DNA of 64,000 nt from Methanosarcina sp. MTP4. Lineage in GTDB: Archaea > Halobacteriota > Methanosarcinia > Methanosarcinales > Methanosarcinaceae. The notes beneath the pieces were generated by a model. That model made no database searches. It was not told the origin of the DNA and was given only the letters and a program-made list of their open reading frames with translations. The stretch lies in assembly GCF_000970045.1 (NCBI RefSeq), contig NZ_CP009505.1, positions 2,542,001 to 2,606,000 of the forward strand. The letters run 5' to 3'. Position 1 is the first letter of the stretch. Each line of letters starts with the position of its first letter. Position numbers and translations under genes: made by a program. Shown in pieces: positions 36,925-46,465 of the stretch.

Positions 36925-38921
36925 CTCAGCACCTCCTCAGTCTTTATGGCTCCGGAAGGGCAGATTTCGGCACAGAGCCCGCAGCCGCTGCAGTTGTCCA
37001 GGATCTGCGGTTTTTCACTCTCCGCGTTCCCTGCATTCCCTACGCTCCCTGCCTTCTCTGCATCCTCTCCGCTCTTCCCGACCGCTCCACCGGGAAGGGC
37101 CAGGGCAGGGCAGCCCAGCTGTTTCACGCAAAAGCCGCAGCCGGTACAGAGGTCAGGGTCGATTATGCAGCGTTTGTCGGATTTCGTTATCCCGACGCAT
37201 TTCCCTTTGAACACAACAGCCGAAGGCCCCCGGAATTCCATGGCAGCTTTTGCGGCTTCCACACATTCGGCCAGGCTTTCGACTTCCACGGTCTTAACAA
37301 ACTCGACTCCACAGCTCAGAACCACATTTGCAATGTCAATGGCTTTCGAGCTGCTCCCGAGAGCTGTCACCCCGATTCCGGGATGAGGCTGGTGCCCTGT
37401 CATGGCGGTTGTCCGGTTGTCAAGGACAGCAAGCGTGATATCCGCCTCGTTGTAGACTGCGTTTACCACTGCAGGGATGCCGGAATGGAAAAAGGTCGAG
37501 TCCCCGATAAAGGCGACGTGTTTGGCCTCAGGGTTCGTTCTGGAAAGCCCGCCTGCAATGCTTACCCCCGCCCCCATACAGAGGCAGGTGTCCACCATGT
37601 TCAGGGGATGGGCATTTCCCAGGGTGTAGCAGCCTATGTCCCCCGAGAAAATCGTATCTGTCTGAACTGCCTGCACTGTCTGCTCGGTATCCGGTGCTTG
37701 CAACGCCTTCGTTTCTTTTCTGAGCTGTTTTGCGGCCTGCTTGAAAGCGTAAAAGACGGTCCTATGCATACAGCCCGCACAAAGGGTCGGGGCCCGGATA
37801 GGCAGGGGAGGCAGCTTCTCCCGCAAAACTGCAGGGGACGCATGGGAGAGGCGGGAAGCAATTCCTATAGTTTCCAGCACTTTGTCGATGCCGTCGATCA
37901 CGAGGTCCACGGAATATTCCCCGCTTACCGGGAAAAAGCCGTCCTTTTTCCCGTAAACGTCCACCTGGAGGTGTTCTTTTCCGATAAGCTTGAGGGCCTC
38001 TTCTTCGAGGTAGGGGTCCAGCTCTTCAATTACAATCAGGTTTTCGATCCCTTTCAGGAAGTCAAGAGCAGCCTTTCCGGGAAAAGGATGGACAGTCCCT
38101 ATCCTGAAGAGGGTAAATCCGGCTTCAAAACCCCTGATAGCTTCCTTTGCATAAAGAGCCGAAACTCCCGAAGCCATGATCCCGATTTTTCCCTGCCCCG
38201 AAACCGTATTGTAAGGGAGGGCGGAAAAAAGCTCCGAGAGCTGTACCTGCAGCCCCTCAAGCCAGGGATGCCTCTCAGCCGTCAGCCGCGGAAAAATTGT
38301 CCAGCGCCTGTCTCTTGTGAAGCCTTCGAAATCCCATGCAACGGGTTTTATCTGTCCGGCTTCCATTCCGGCATCCATCCCGGCTGACGTCCCAATCTCC
38401 ACATCCCCGGAGCCGTGAGAGACCCTTGTGGTGGTCCTGAGGATCACGGGGATTTCGTACTCGTGCGAAAGCTCAAAGGCCAGCTTTGTGAGCTCGTAGG
38501 CTTCCTGAGGCGTGGCAGGGTCCAGGACCGGGAGGTTTGCGAAATGCCCGAAAGCCCGGGTGTCCTGCTCGGTCTGGGAGGAATGGGGCCCAGGGTCATC
38601 GGCAACCAGCAGGACAAGGGCTCCCTTTACCCCAATGTAGGAAAGGCTCATCAGGGGGTCGGATGCAACGTTCAGGCCCACCTGCTTCATGGTTACAAGC
38701 GCTTTTGCCCCCGAATACGCGGCCCCGACAGCCGTTTCAAGTGCCACTTTTTCGTTACTGGACCACTCGGTGTAGATTCCACCCTTCTCCGAATACCTGA
38801 TTACGGTTTCCAGAGCTTCGGTGGAAGGCGTACCCGGATACCCGGTAGCCACCTGGACTCCGGCTTCTATGGCCCCAAGCGCAATGGCCTCGTTACCCAT
38901 TAACAGTTTTTTATTACTCAA
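36921..38921 (-). CDS. iorA: Indolepyruvate:ferredoxin oxidoreductase, alpha subunit
   Basis: 666 residues. The pyrimidine-binding domain is at the N-terminus (ATGYPGTPSTEALE), the thiamine-diphosphate domain is in the middle (GDIGCYTLG, CLCMGAGVSIAGG, FIGDSTFFHSG), and two [4Fe-4S] clusters are at the C-terminus (DLCTGCGFCVKQLGCP and NCSGCGLCAEICP). An Ala/Gly-rich insertion of about 30 residues separates the two cluster motifs. The start is a TTG with a weak GAGATGAG ribosome-binding site. Confidence 0.92.
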   Translation of the reverse strand: MSNKKLLMGNEAIALGAIEAGVQVATGYPGTPSTEALETVIRYSEKGGIYTEWSSNEKVALETAVGAAYSGAKALVTMKQVGLNVASDPLMSLSYIGVKGALVLLVADDPGPHSSQTEQDTRAFGHFANLPVLDPATPQEAYELTKLAFELSHEYEIPVILRTTTRVSHGSGDVEIGTSAGMDAGMEAGQIKPVAWDFEGFTRDRRWTIFPRLTAERHPWLEGLQVQLSELFSALPYNTVSGQGKIGIMASGVSALYAKEAIRGFEAGFTLFRIGTVHPFPGKAALDFLKGIENLIVIEELDPYLEEEALKLIGKEHLQVDVYGKKDGFFPVSGEYSVDLVIDGIDKVLETIGIASRLSHASPAVLREKLPPLPIRAPTLCAGCMHRTVFYAFKQAAKQLRKETKALQAPDTEQTVQAVQTDTIFSGDIGCYTLGNAHPLNMVDTCLCMGAGVSIAGGLSRTNPEAKHVAFIGDSTFFHSGIPAVVNAVYNEADITLAVLDNRTTAMTGHQPHPGIGVTALGSSSKAIDIANVVLSCGVEFVKTVEVESLAECVEAAKAAMEFRGPSAVVFKGKCVGITKSDKRCIIDPDLCTGCGFCVKQLGCPALALPGGAVGKSGEDAEKAGSVGNAGNAESEKPQILDNCSGCGLCAEICPSGAIKTEEVLR

Positions 38922-39663
38922 TGATACTCATCTCGGATCCGTAGGTGATAAATTGGAAAAACTCGATAATTAAATCGAGGGTTTACTTAAATTGAGGAGT
39001 CAATTAAATTGAGGAGTTGATTAAAGAACTAATCAAGTGGTTAATTAGAACTGATTATAGTAAGGTTTAAAGAGAAACTGAAATTCCCAGAGCCTTACTT
39101 AAAGCTTTTTTAAGACTCAGTAAATACCAGTATAACAATAAAGCCCATACTGCACGGTTTTTGAAAATGATGCTCAACTGTGTACAGCGTTGTTGAGACT
39201 AGTACGTGAAATTCCAATATAAAGCTTTTGATTTATCTACAGAGAGTTATAAACCGGTATTCCGCAAAAAAAAGGTCCACAACCCTTTTTAGGCAGGGAA
39301 GAAACAAGCAGATAAAACGAGTGGAAAAAAATAGAGGGAAAAGAAAAAATTCAGCTCTGTGAAGCTCTATAAAACGCTCTTTTAGGGCCAGACCCAATCG
39401 TCATTCAAGTTCAGAATCACCTCAAAAAGTTCGGTGATTTGATTTCATTCATTCGGACTCCCCGGGAAACACACTGTTCGAAAAAACCCGGACTCTCAAC
39501 GGTCGTGCGAGTATGAACAGCTTTTTCCACAAAATATATTTGTATGACCAAAAAGGGTATTCAGATGACTAAAAAACACAGATTGATACGGTCCGGGGGT
39601 TTAAGTCCAGCCTTCCAGAATAAAAAAGCAAAAAGTAAAGTTTCACTGGCGAACCTTGAACCC
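38922..39663. other. AT-rich intergenic region, no supported gene
   Basis: About 740 bp. AATTGAGGAGT-type strings repeat two or three times near 38980-39020. Short open frames (39544-39780) overlap the methyltransferase end and lack support. The iorAB promoter should lie in the first ~150 bp. Confidence 0.5.
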
Positions 39664-40353
39664 TCAACGATTATTTCTATCCAGTTTTCTCCCAAACATC
39701 ACTGCAAACTGATAGTACTTATATATACAGCTAACATCACAAAAACCTGCTTCTCTAAGCCAATCGAGCTGCTGGTCTAATCTTGAATCCTTATCAAGTT
39801 TAACCCTTTCATAAGCAGCCAATATTTCTTCTTCGGGCAAGCCGCTACTTTCGATCCGCTGTCTCCAGGTCGTCTTATTCAGATTTTCTATGAAAGGGGT
39901 TTCTCCATGTACCTGATCAGCGTTAATAAAAACCCCGTTCTCTTTAAGCATGGAATAGCTTTTTTTGTAAAGTTCCTTTTTTTCTTCATCCTCCAGATGA
40001 TGGATAGATACGGCTGAAACTACCAGATCATATTTTTCCGTGAAATCATATTTTGAATAGTCTGCTGCAATGTATTTTACGTTTGAGTTATTTCCGAACC
40101 TGGCTTTTGCCATGTCCAGCATTTTTTCCGATATGTCAATAAGCGTAAATGATGCCTCCGGATATCTTTCCATCAGAAATGCCGATAGAAGCCCTGTTCC
40201 GGCACCTATATCCAGAATGCCTGGATTTTCCGCATCTACTGATGCCACGGATACCGCGATTCCATAAAAGTCATCGAAACAGGGTATAAACTTCTTTCTC
40301 TGTTCATCATACTTTTTTGAAATAGCATCAAACTTTCGTTGAATTTCGCTCAT
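39664..40353 (-). CDS. Class I SAM-dependent methyltransferase
   Basis: 229 residues. SAM-binding motif I is ILDIGAGTGLLSAFL, motif II LIDISEKMLDMAKARFG, then IAADYSKYDF and VVSAVSIHHLEDEEK. This is a Methyltransf_25/UbiE-like protein. GGAGGGG lies five bases before the ATG. The C-terminal ~60 residues (WLREAGFCDVSCIYKYYQFAVMFGRK) are typical of this group. The substrate is not predictable. Confidence 0.85.
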   Translation of the reverse strand: MSEIQRKFDAISKKYDEQRKKFIPCFDDFYGIAVSVASVDAENPGILDIGAGTGLLSAFLMERYPEASFTLIDISEKMLDMAKARFGNNSNVKYIAADYSKYDFTEKYDLVVSAVSIHHLEDEEKKELYKKSYSMLKENGVFINADQVHGETPFIENLNKTTWRQRIESSGLPEEEILAAYERVKLDKDSRLDQQLDWLREAGFCDVSCIYKYYQFAVMFGRKLDRNNR

Positions 40354-40395
40354 TTTTCCCCTCCAGGTTTTAGCAACAGGGAATGTTTCTTCTTT

Positions 40396-40464
40396 TTCTT
40401 CTTACTACGTTTTTCCTTCTTACTGCGTTTTTCCCTCTTACTGCATTTTTCCTTCTTACTGTAT
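40396..40464. repeat. 18-bp tandem repeat (CTTCTTACTGCGTTTTTC), four copies
   Basis: Copies differ at one or two positions and sit about 40 bp upstream of the methyltransferase start, within its promoter region. Confidence 0.8.
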
Positions 40465-40610
40465 ATGCCTTTGTACCGCACATAATTAATTCATTATTGA
40501 CCTTTTGTCCGTATCCGATATTTGATTTCGATCCCTCAAAGTTAATTTAGGCAGAGTCTCTATAAAGCTCAAAAAATAATCTATTTATATTTAGTGGCAC
40601 TGTTAGAAGC

Positions 40611-40859
40611 ATGCATCTTGAAGATGAAGAAACAGTAAATGACGAAAAGAGCCGTGAATTTGGCGTATTGGGAGATGTTCTGCGGGAACTGCAAAGGGAA
40701 GAAATGGAGGAAACTGAGACATGTCTGGTGGAAGTCCAGGAAACCATTATAACACAAAACACGATAGAGATTCTGACAGAGATCAATGCAACATTAAAAG
40801 AAATGGCAGAGACGCAGAAAAGAATATTAGAAGAGATTAAAAGGAATAAGGCCGAATAA
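40611..40859 (+). CDS. Small acidic coiled-coil hypothetical protein
   Basis: 82 residues, not recognised. The composition is highly charged (Glu-rich) with a predicted coiled coil in IEILTEINATLKEMAETQKRILEEI. A TATA-like CTATTTATATTTA at about 40578 fits a promoter 30 bp upstream, but no good ribosome-binding site is seen. Coding-like amino-acid pattern supports it; it could still be spurious. Confidence 0.5.
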   Translation: MHLEDEETVNDEKSREFGVLGDVLRELQREEMEETETCLVEVQETIITQNTIEILTEINATLKEMAETQKRILEEIKRNKAE

Positions 40860-40981
40860 CCCCTGATCCCTTTCCAGTTCATGACTGAACTTATCAGATC
40901 CAGATAGAAAGGTTGAGGAATAGAAAAATGTGAAAAAACCTGTCTCACAAACAGAGCTTTTTCAACTGGAACTCAAACCTC

Positions 40982-42232
40982 TCACGCTTCTTTTTCCAGG
41001 ACATGCCTGGCAGAGCAGCTTTCGACGGATGCCCCTGCAACGGCTTTTGCGACTACCGGGACCACGTGCTTGTCAAGGGGCCCCGGGATTATGTAGTCCT
41101 CGGAAAGCTCCTCGCCCTTCACGATACCTGCAAGGGCATAGGCTGCAGCCGTCTCCATCTCCGGGGTTATCTTCCTGGCACAGGTGCTGAGAGCCCCTTT
41201 GAAAATACCGGGGAAGCCCAGGCAGTTGTTGAGCTGGTTCGGAAAGTCGGACCTGCCCGTTGCCACGATCCTGGCTCCTGCCCGTTTTGCGGCCTCGGGC
41301 ATGATCTCGGGGACCGGGTTTGCCATTGCCATGACAATTGCGTCCTTTGCCATGGACCGGACCATAGCCTCGCTGACGATCCCTCCAGCCGAGACCCCGA
41401 TAAAGAGGTCTGCTCCGGGAAAAGCATCCGCAAGGCTGCCTTTCAATTTTTCGGGGTTTGTCAGCCGGGCGATTTCTTCTTTTACGGGGTTCATGCTCTC
41501 TTTTCGGCCCTCATAAACAATCCCCCGGCTGTCGCAGACAAGCATTTTTTCGGGGTCTGCCCCTTCCCGGACCAGGAACCTGAAGATCCCGACCCCGGCA
41601 GCCCCCAGGCCGGACATGACAATCTTCAGGGCTTTCAAATCCTTTCTAACAAGCTTAAGGGCATTCAGGAGCCCCGCAAACATGACGATAGCCGTCCCGT
41701 GCTGGTCGTCGTGGATAAGGGGGATGTCCAGCTCTTCCCGCAGCCGGGTCTCTATCTCGAAACAGCGGGGAGCGCTTATGTCTTCGAGGTTGATCCCCCC
41801 GAAAACGGGGGCCAGGTACTTTACGGCTTTGATAATCTCCTCTGTTTCCTGGGTATCGAGACAGATGGGAAAGGCGTCAATCCCGGCAAACTCCTTAAAA
41901 ATAATGGCCTTTCCTTCCATCACCGGCAAAGCCGCATGCGGCCCGATGTTTCCAAGGCCCAGCACGGCAGACCCGTCCGTGACAACGGCGACGGTGTGAC
42001 TCTTCAGGGTGTAGAAATAGGCAAAATCCGGGTTCTCACTTATTTTCCGGCAGGGCTCCGCAACCCCGGGCGAATAAGCCACACTCAGGTCATGGATCGT
42101 GCGAAGACGGACCTTGCTAGCCGTCTCGAGCACCCCCCTGAGAGTCCTGTGCATGTCAAGCGATTCCTCATAAAGCGAAGCGTGAATATCTGCAGCCTTC
42201 TTCGGCTCCGAAGCAAAGCGCGTACCTCTCAT
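40982..42232 (-). CDS. NAD(P)-dependent malic enzyme
   Basis: 416 residues, the size of the short prokaryotic type. The N-terminal catalytic part has TIHDLSVAYSPGVAEPC, TDGSAVLGLGNIGP and KAIIFKEFAGIDAFP. The metal site is IHDDQHGTAIV, and the nucleotide-binding fold is MSGLGAAGVGIFRFL. GGGGGATC precedes the ATG. It decarboxylates malate to pyruvate, feeding anabolism. It is transcribed alone. Confidence 0.9.
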   Translation of the reverse strand: MRGTRFASEPKKAADIHASLYEESLDMHRTLRGVLETASKVRLRTIHDLSVAYSPGVAEPCRKISENPDFAYFYTLKSHTVAVVTDGSAVLGLGNIGPHAALPVMEGKAIIFKEFAGIDAFPICLDTQETEEIIKAVKYLAPVFGGINLEDISAPRCFEIETRLREELDIPLIHDDQHGTAIVMFAGLLNALKLVRKDLKALKIVMSGLGAAGVGIFRFLVREGADPEKMLVCDSRGIVYEGRKESMNPVKEEIARLTNPEKLKGSLADAFPGADLFIGVSAGGIVSEAMVRSMAKDAIVMAMANPVPEIMPEAAKRAGARIVATGRSDFPNQLNNCLGFPGIFKGALSTCARKITPEMETAAAYALAGIVKGEELSEDYIIPGPLDKHVVPVVAKAVAGASVESCSARHVLEKEA

Positions 42233-42519
42233 CCCGATCCCCCGTAATCAAAAACCCGGTGTACCGGACCGGCTATCTTACCCGGACCCTTACCCCCGAA
42301 TTGTACATTTGCTAATTGAATTATACAATCTGCTGGTTGAATTATACAATTTGCTGCATAATAATTTGTTGAGAACCTAAATAAAACAACCGTTTGCACT
42401 ATAGTGCATACGACTGAACAGAATCACATCATAATAATTTATATCCGAAGCAGGGGTAGTTGACCAGGGATGGACACAAAATGAGTGAAGCCCAGGCATA
42501 GCATAACTGAGGTTTTTTG

Positions 42520-44382
42520 ATGGGTACGTATGAAGAAATCCTTTCTTGTTTTCCTATGGAAGAGACCAGGCCAGAACAGCGACAGATAATCAAAGGCATT
42601 GTCGAGGCTCTCGACAAAGGACTGAAATACATTCTGGTCGAAGCCCCTACCGGGAGTGGAAAATCCCCGATTGCGATAGCTATTTGCAAATATTTTGGAA
42701 GGGGGCATATCTGCACCGACCAAAAAAGTTTGCAGAAACAATATTTGCGGGATTTTGAAGACTGTACCATACAGGCTATGGGCAGAGCGAATTTTGTCTG
42801 CAAACAGGCATCAATGGAGAAGGAAGCAGGCGAGGAAATCATGTGCAACAGGGGGACTTGCGTTCTTGATAAAAAGTTCAAATGTGTAGGCTGCGTTGTT
42901 GCAGGAGATGATCCAGAACCAGACGACCCTTTGTTTGCGGCATATTCTGCCTCAAGAGGCCCCCTTTTCTGGAAAAAAAAGGCGGAAGAATCCCAAAAAT
43001 GCAATTACTGGCTTCACAAGACCAGGGCACTTAACAGCGACATAGTTATCCATAATTACCCTTACCTTTTAACTGAGGGAAATTATGTAGGGGATTTTGG
43101 GGTAAGGCCGGTCCTGGTTTCGGATGAATGTCACAACATCGAAAAGCAGATCATGAGCTTTTATATGATTTCATTCACCGAAAAGCTTCTTGAAGATCTT
43201 GGTGGTGTAGATTTTCCCTACATTGAAGATGATACTCTGGGTACCCATGACCAGATGAAGTACGGGCAGGAGAAGTTGCTCCCGTTGTGGATGGGGTGGC
43301 TGAATGACCTGTACATGAAGATTCCCGGCATGATAGTGAAATTGAATGCTATCAACCACTTTATCCTCAGTTTACCCAAAGATCAAGAGAAAGTTACGGA
43401 AGAAGAATTCCCATTCGACGTTCCAAAATCGTGCGAAGGAAAAACGAAATCAGAAGTGCAGGAAACGATTATAAAACTGATTGAGAACCTTGAAAACAAA
43501 CACACAACAATATCTTTTTTCTTAGGCGATTACTCCGAAAACCCTAAAAATTGGGTTATCCAGATCGAACAGGAAGGTTCCGATATTGAAAAAGGGGAGT
43601 TCAAACCCGTCAGGATCAACAAGTTCGCTCAAGAGACGTATTTCAAATTCGGGGAAGTCAATATCTTGATGTCTGCTACCATCCTCGATTTTGATAATAT
43701 GGCAAAGGACCTGGGAATTCCAAAAGGAAAGTACGCAACCATTAAAATTCCTCCTGTTTTCTCGAAAGAATCAAACAAACTGTATCACCTTCAGGTCTGC
43801 GACCTGGGCTATGAAAACAACCGTCTCTTCAAGGATTATGAAGCCAATATGAATAAAGTTGTGGAAACTATCGATGAAATTCTTGAGATATTTCCCACCC
43901 AAAAAGGAATTATCCACTGTAACACCTACAAAAACCTGCACTTTATAAAAAACCATTCGAAATACCGGGATCGAATCAAGGGACATACCTCCCTTAACCG
44001 GGAAGAGGTCCTGAAACAACATGAAGAGAGCGAAAAACCTCTCGTTTTATGTTCCCCTTCGATGTCTGAAGGAGTTGACCTCAAATCTGACACATCCAGG
44101 TTCCAGATAATCATCAAAGTCCCCTACCCTTTCCTGGGAGACATCCAGATCAAAGCACGAAAAAAGCAGGATCGGAAATTCTATAAAAACAGGACCGCCC
44201 TCTATCTGGTGCAGGCGATAGGCCGTTCTGTCCGGGATAAAGAGGATTGGGCTTACACCTTCACTATCGATTCGAGGTTCCCCACTTTCTGTCACGGACA
44301 TCAAAAATTGCTGGAAAACTTCAACAGGCACGAAAGGCCAATTTCGGAATTTCCAGAAATAACAAAAAAACCAAAAGAATAA
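42520..44382 (+). CDS. XPD/DinG-like superfamily 2 helicase with Fe-S cysteines
   Basis: 620 residues. Walker A is EAPTGSGKSPIAIA, the Walker B/DEAH variant is VSDECHNIEK, and the C-terminal motifs are LCSPSMSEGVDL and QAIGRSVRDKEDWA. Between Walker A and DEAH lie Cys residues (NFVCKQ, CNRGTC, KCVGC, KCNYW) where XPD and DinG carry a [4Fe-4S] cluster. The first codon of the open frame is TTG at 42517, but the adjacent ATG is the natural start. It would unwind DNA 5'-3' in repair. Confidence 0.85.
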   Translation: MGTYEEILSCFPMEETRPEQRQIIKGIVEALDKGLKYILVEAPTGSGKSPIAIAICKYFGRGHICTDQKSLQKQYLRDFEDCTIQAMGRANFVCKQASMEKEAGEEIMCNRGTCVLDKKFKCVGCVVAGDDPEPDDPLFAAYSASRGPLFWKKKAEESQKCNYWLHKTRALNSDIVIHNYPYLLTEGNYVGDFGVRPVLVSDECHNIEKQIMSFYMISFTEKLLEDLGGVDFPYIEDDTLGTHDQMKYGQEKLLPLWMGWLNDLYMKIPGMIVKLNAINHFILSLPKDQEKVTEEEFPFDVPKSCEGKTKSEVQETIIKLIENLENKHTTISFFLGDYSENPKNWVIQIEQEGSDIEKGEFKPVRINKFAQETYFKFGEVNILMSATILDFDNMAKDLGIPKGKYATIKIPPVFSKESNKLYHLQVCDLGYENNRLFKDYEANMNKVVETIDEILEIFPTQKGIIHCNTYKNLHFIKNHSKYRDRIKGHTSLNREEVLKQHEESEKPLVLCSPSMSEGVDLKSDTSRFQIIIKVPYPFLGDIQIKARKKQDRKFYKNRTALYLVQAIGRSVRDKEDWAYTFTIDSRFPTFCHGHQKLLENFNRHERPISEFPEITKKPKE

Positions 44383-44518
44383 AGCAGTTGGAGTCCCACG
44401 CTCCCCAGACTAATTCCTCAAAAATCTACATGATGAAGACGAAGGTGAAGGAGAAGAAGATCTTCAGAAAACAATTATTCCAGAAACAGATATATCCCTT
44501 CCGGGAAAACTTACCAGT

Positions 44519-44914
44519 ATGCAGATTAAGGGAATTGCCCGCGAAACCCTGGACTTCGTCCTCGAAGCCAGCAAGTCCATGGCTCCCCTGGAGTTCGCCG
44601 GCCTCCTGCAGGCGACGGACGGCGTCATTACCGAAGTCCTGATCCTCCCGGGCACCGAGTCCAGCAACAAAAGCGCAATTATCAGGCTCTACATGATGCC
44701 AAACGTCAAATCCGCAGGTTCCGTCCACAGCCACCCCGGTCCCAGCCGCCGGCCTTCCCGGGCTGACCTGCGCCTCTTTTCAAAGACCGGAAACTGCCAT
44801 ATCATCGTGGGTTCCCCTTATGACAGGAAAAGCTGGACCTGCTATGACAGGGAAGGAAAAGTCAGGGAACTCCCGGTGCTGGATGTGGATTTTGAAGAAG
44901 ATTCGATAATTTAA
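44519..44914 (+). CDS. JAMM/MPN+ metalloprotease (desampylase-like)
   Basis: 131 residues. The complete JAMM zinc site is present: Glu25 (PLEFAGLL), His70 and His72 (SVHSHP), Ser80 and Asp83 (H-x-H-x7-S-x2-D). Archaeal enzymes of this size remove ubiquitin-like SAMP modifiers from proteins or process them. Two MoaD/SAMP-like proteins are encoded 26-30 kb away in this window, but no direct link is shown. It is convergent with pcc1. Confidence 0.85.
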   Translation: MQIKGIARETLDFVLEASKSMAPLEFAGLLQATDGVITEVLILPGTESSNKSAIIRLYMMPNVKSAGSVHSHPGPSRRPSRADLRLFSKTGNCHIIVGSPYDRKSWTCYDREGKVRELPVLDVDFEEDSII

Positions 44915-44960
44915 AGGGTTTAACTTGAGCTCAAAAACGCCTAAGTGCGACGCTCGACTA

Positions 44961-45209
44961 TTATTGCGCAGCAGCGGTGAGGTCTGAGACTTCCTGAGCG
45001 ATCTGGATTAACCGGAACCAGGTGTTCAGGGCCGAGCGCATGGAAACGGCATCTTCGGCTCTTACTGTAAGTACAAGGCGGCCGTCGGCTTCAAGGGAGA
45101 GCCCTACAAGAGAGCGGTCGGAAAAAGCATCGTTTAGTTCGGGAAGGACAGCCATGTAGATTTTTTCGGCTTCACCGGATTCGAACACAAATTCTGCGGA
45201 AAGTTTCAA
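44961..45209 (-). CDS. pcc1: KEOPS complex subunit Pcc1
   Basis: 82 residues. The Pcc1 pattern is clear: LSAEFVFESGEAEKIYMAVLPE, then VGLSLEADGRLVLTVRAEDAVSMRSALNTWFRLI. The TTG start follows AAGGAGG. As part of KEOPS it supports t6A modification of tRNA. It ends the split superoperon, downstream of the Brix gene. Confidence 0.88.
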   Translation of the reverse strand: MKLSAEFVFESGEAEKIYMAVLPELNDAFSDRSLVGLSLEADGRLVLTVRAEDAVSMRSALNTWFRLIQIAQEVSDLTAAAQ

Positions 45210-45296
45210 GGAATTCCTCCTTAGAAAAATTGTTTTTTAATTTGGAGAGGTTTCTGGACCCCTCAACTTAATTTTTAATTAAGAATAGATATTAAA

Positions 45297-45764
45297 TCAG
45301 TACGCTTTAAAACTTTTGATATTGAGCTTGAAAAGGGACTTTCCTTCGTCCATGCAATCGATTTCTTCCTCACCAACCAACATAACGGGGACATCGCAAG
45401 GAGCTTCTTTAACCCTGTCGAAGGGGAGAAAAGATGCAAGAGCATTGGCAATTTCGCCTCTGCCAGAGAAGAGAGGTTCCAGTTCCCGGAAGCGGTGGGA
45501 ATCGATTTTTGGGGAATAGGACTCCGTAAACCTTACAGAAAAAAGAAGTTGCCCGGCTTTTCCGTAAAAACCAAGTTCTCCGGGATTTCCGTGGTACTCT
45601 CCCACGAGTATCAGAGGTTCGGCTCCTGCAGACTCCAGAAGCTGCTGCATGCTCATCTTGCCGCGGTTCACATAACTTGCACCGGTGAAGCGCGAGAGGT
45701 ACTTGCAAAGCGTCCGGGTCTTTGCAGAAGGTTTGCGAGAAGAAGTAATGAACATAGTTCTCAT
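45297..45764 (-). CDS. Brix-domain ribosome biogenesis protein (Imp4-like)
   Basis: 155 residues, the archaeal Brix length. [25 protein letters not shown] at the N-terminus, then [12 protein letters not shown] and [19 protein letters not shown], are typical. The original start is probably the second Met: the first codons of the same gene (ATGTTCATTACT) also remain attached to the end of rpoP at 52000-52017, so the gene was once directly downstream of rpoP. Its present upstream DNA is foreign, and the first Met comes from the junction. It functions in rRNA processing. Confidence 0.85.
   Translation of the reverse strand: MRTMFITSSRKPSAKTRTLCKYLSRFTGASYVNRGKMSMQQLLESAGAEPLILVGEYHGNPGELGFYGKAGQLLFSVRFTESYSPKIDSHRFRELEPLFSGRGEIANALASFLPFDRVKEAPCDVPVMLVGEEEIDCMDEGKSLFKLNIKSFKAY
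45744..45761. repeat. 18-bp direct repeat, left boundary of islet
   Basis: AGTAATGAACATAGTTCT, identical to 52000-52017. This copy forms the 5' end of the intact Brix gene. Confidence 0.9.
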
Positions 45765-45914
45765 GATGGGTATGAAGTATTTTTCACTTTCCCTCCGCCT
45801 GGAGGCAGCTTATATTTTTGCATACATAGGATATGAGAATATGGGAATGCCAGGTTCATATTTTTCCAAAGGGTTGCGTTGTATCGTTCAATTCTTTTGT
45901 CCCCATTTTGCATC

Positions 45915-46011
45915 GTAATTACAATTATTGAGTGGTAATTGTACACAACGCATATGTAATATAATTGTGTCAATTTCTTATACAATACATTGCTATTGTA
46001 ACACTGTTGTA
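45915..46011 (+). promoter_or_regulatory. Multiple TAATTGT/TTGTAAT motifs upstream of the RHH gene
   Basis: Related motifs occur at about 45916 (inverted), 45935, 45961, 45995 and 46007. The last pair reads TTGTAA-N5-TTGTAA. The cluster ends at the start codon, which suits autoregulation by the ribbon-helix-helix protein. Confidence 0.5.
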
Positions 46012-46410
46012 ATGGCAATTACACGACGAAAAAGCACTGTAAACGCAACGGTGTCTCCAATCCTTGCGAAAAAAATAGACGAAGGGATAACATCCGAAAA
46101 ATATTCGAGCCAGAGTGACATCGTTTCAATTGCATTAGCAGAGCATTTCGTCCACGAAGAACAGCGCGAACACGAAAAAAAGATGGCACAATTGTATCAA
46201 GTTCTTGTAGAACACGAGGAAGGCAGGGCACTCCTGGATGAAGTTCCAAGGACTGCAAAAGAAAAAGCTGAGGCATTGACTAAGGCTGGAATTGCGCATG
46301 TTGAAGCTGGAGAATATGAGGAAGCTAAGAAGTGCTTTGCAAAAGCGAAAGAACTTGAAGGGAAAGATGATCTGCCTTCGACTATGAAAAGCAAAGTTGT
46401 GATTGAATAA
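46012..46410 (+). CDS. Ribbon-helix-helix protein with C-terminal TPR-like hairpin
   Basis: 132 residues from the ATG at 46012. The N-terminus is a CopG/ParD-like RHH domain (RRKSTVNATVSPILAKKIDEGI, SSQSDIVSIALAEHF). A charged helix follows, and then one TPR-like repeat (KAGIAHVEAGEYEEAKKCFAKAKEL). The frame is open further upstream to 45928, but the operator-like repeats there and the RHH start favour 46012. It probably binds DNA as a dimer and regulates itself. Its last codons (KVVIE-stop) recur as fragments at 47271 and 48925. Confidence 0.75.
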   Translation: MAITRRKSTVNATVSPILAKKIDEGITSEKYSSQSDIVSIALAEHFVHEEQREHEKKMAQLYQVLVEHEEGRALLDEVPRTAKEKAEALTKAGIAHVEAGEYEEAKKCFAKAKELEGKDDLPSTMKSKVVIE

Positions 46411-46465
46411 TATTTTTTCGTTCAATCAACTGTTTATATATAATCAAATTGAAAACGTGAGTACA

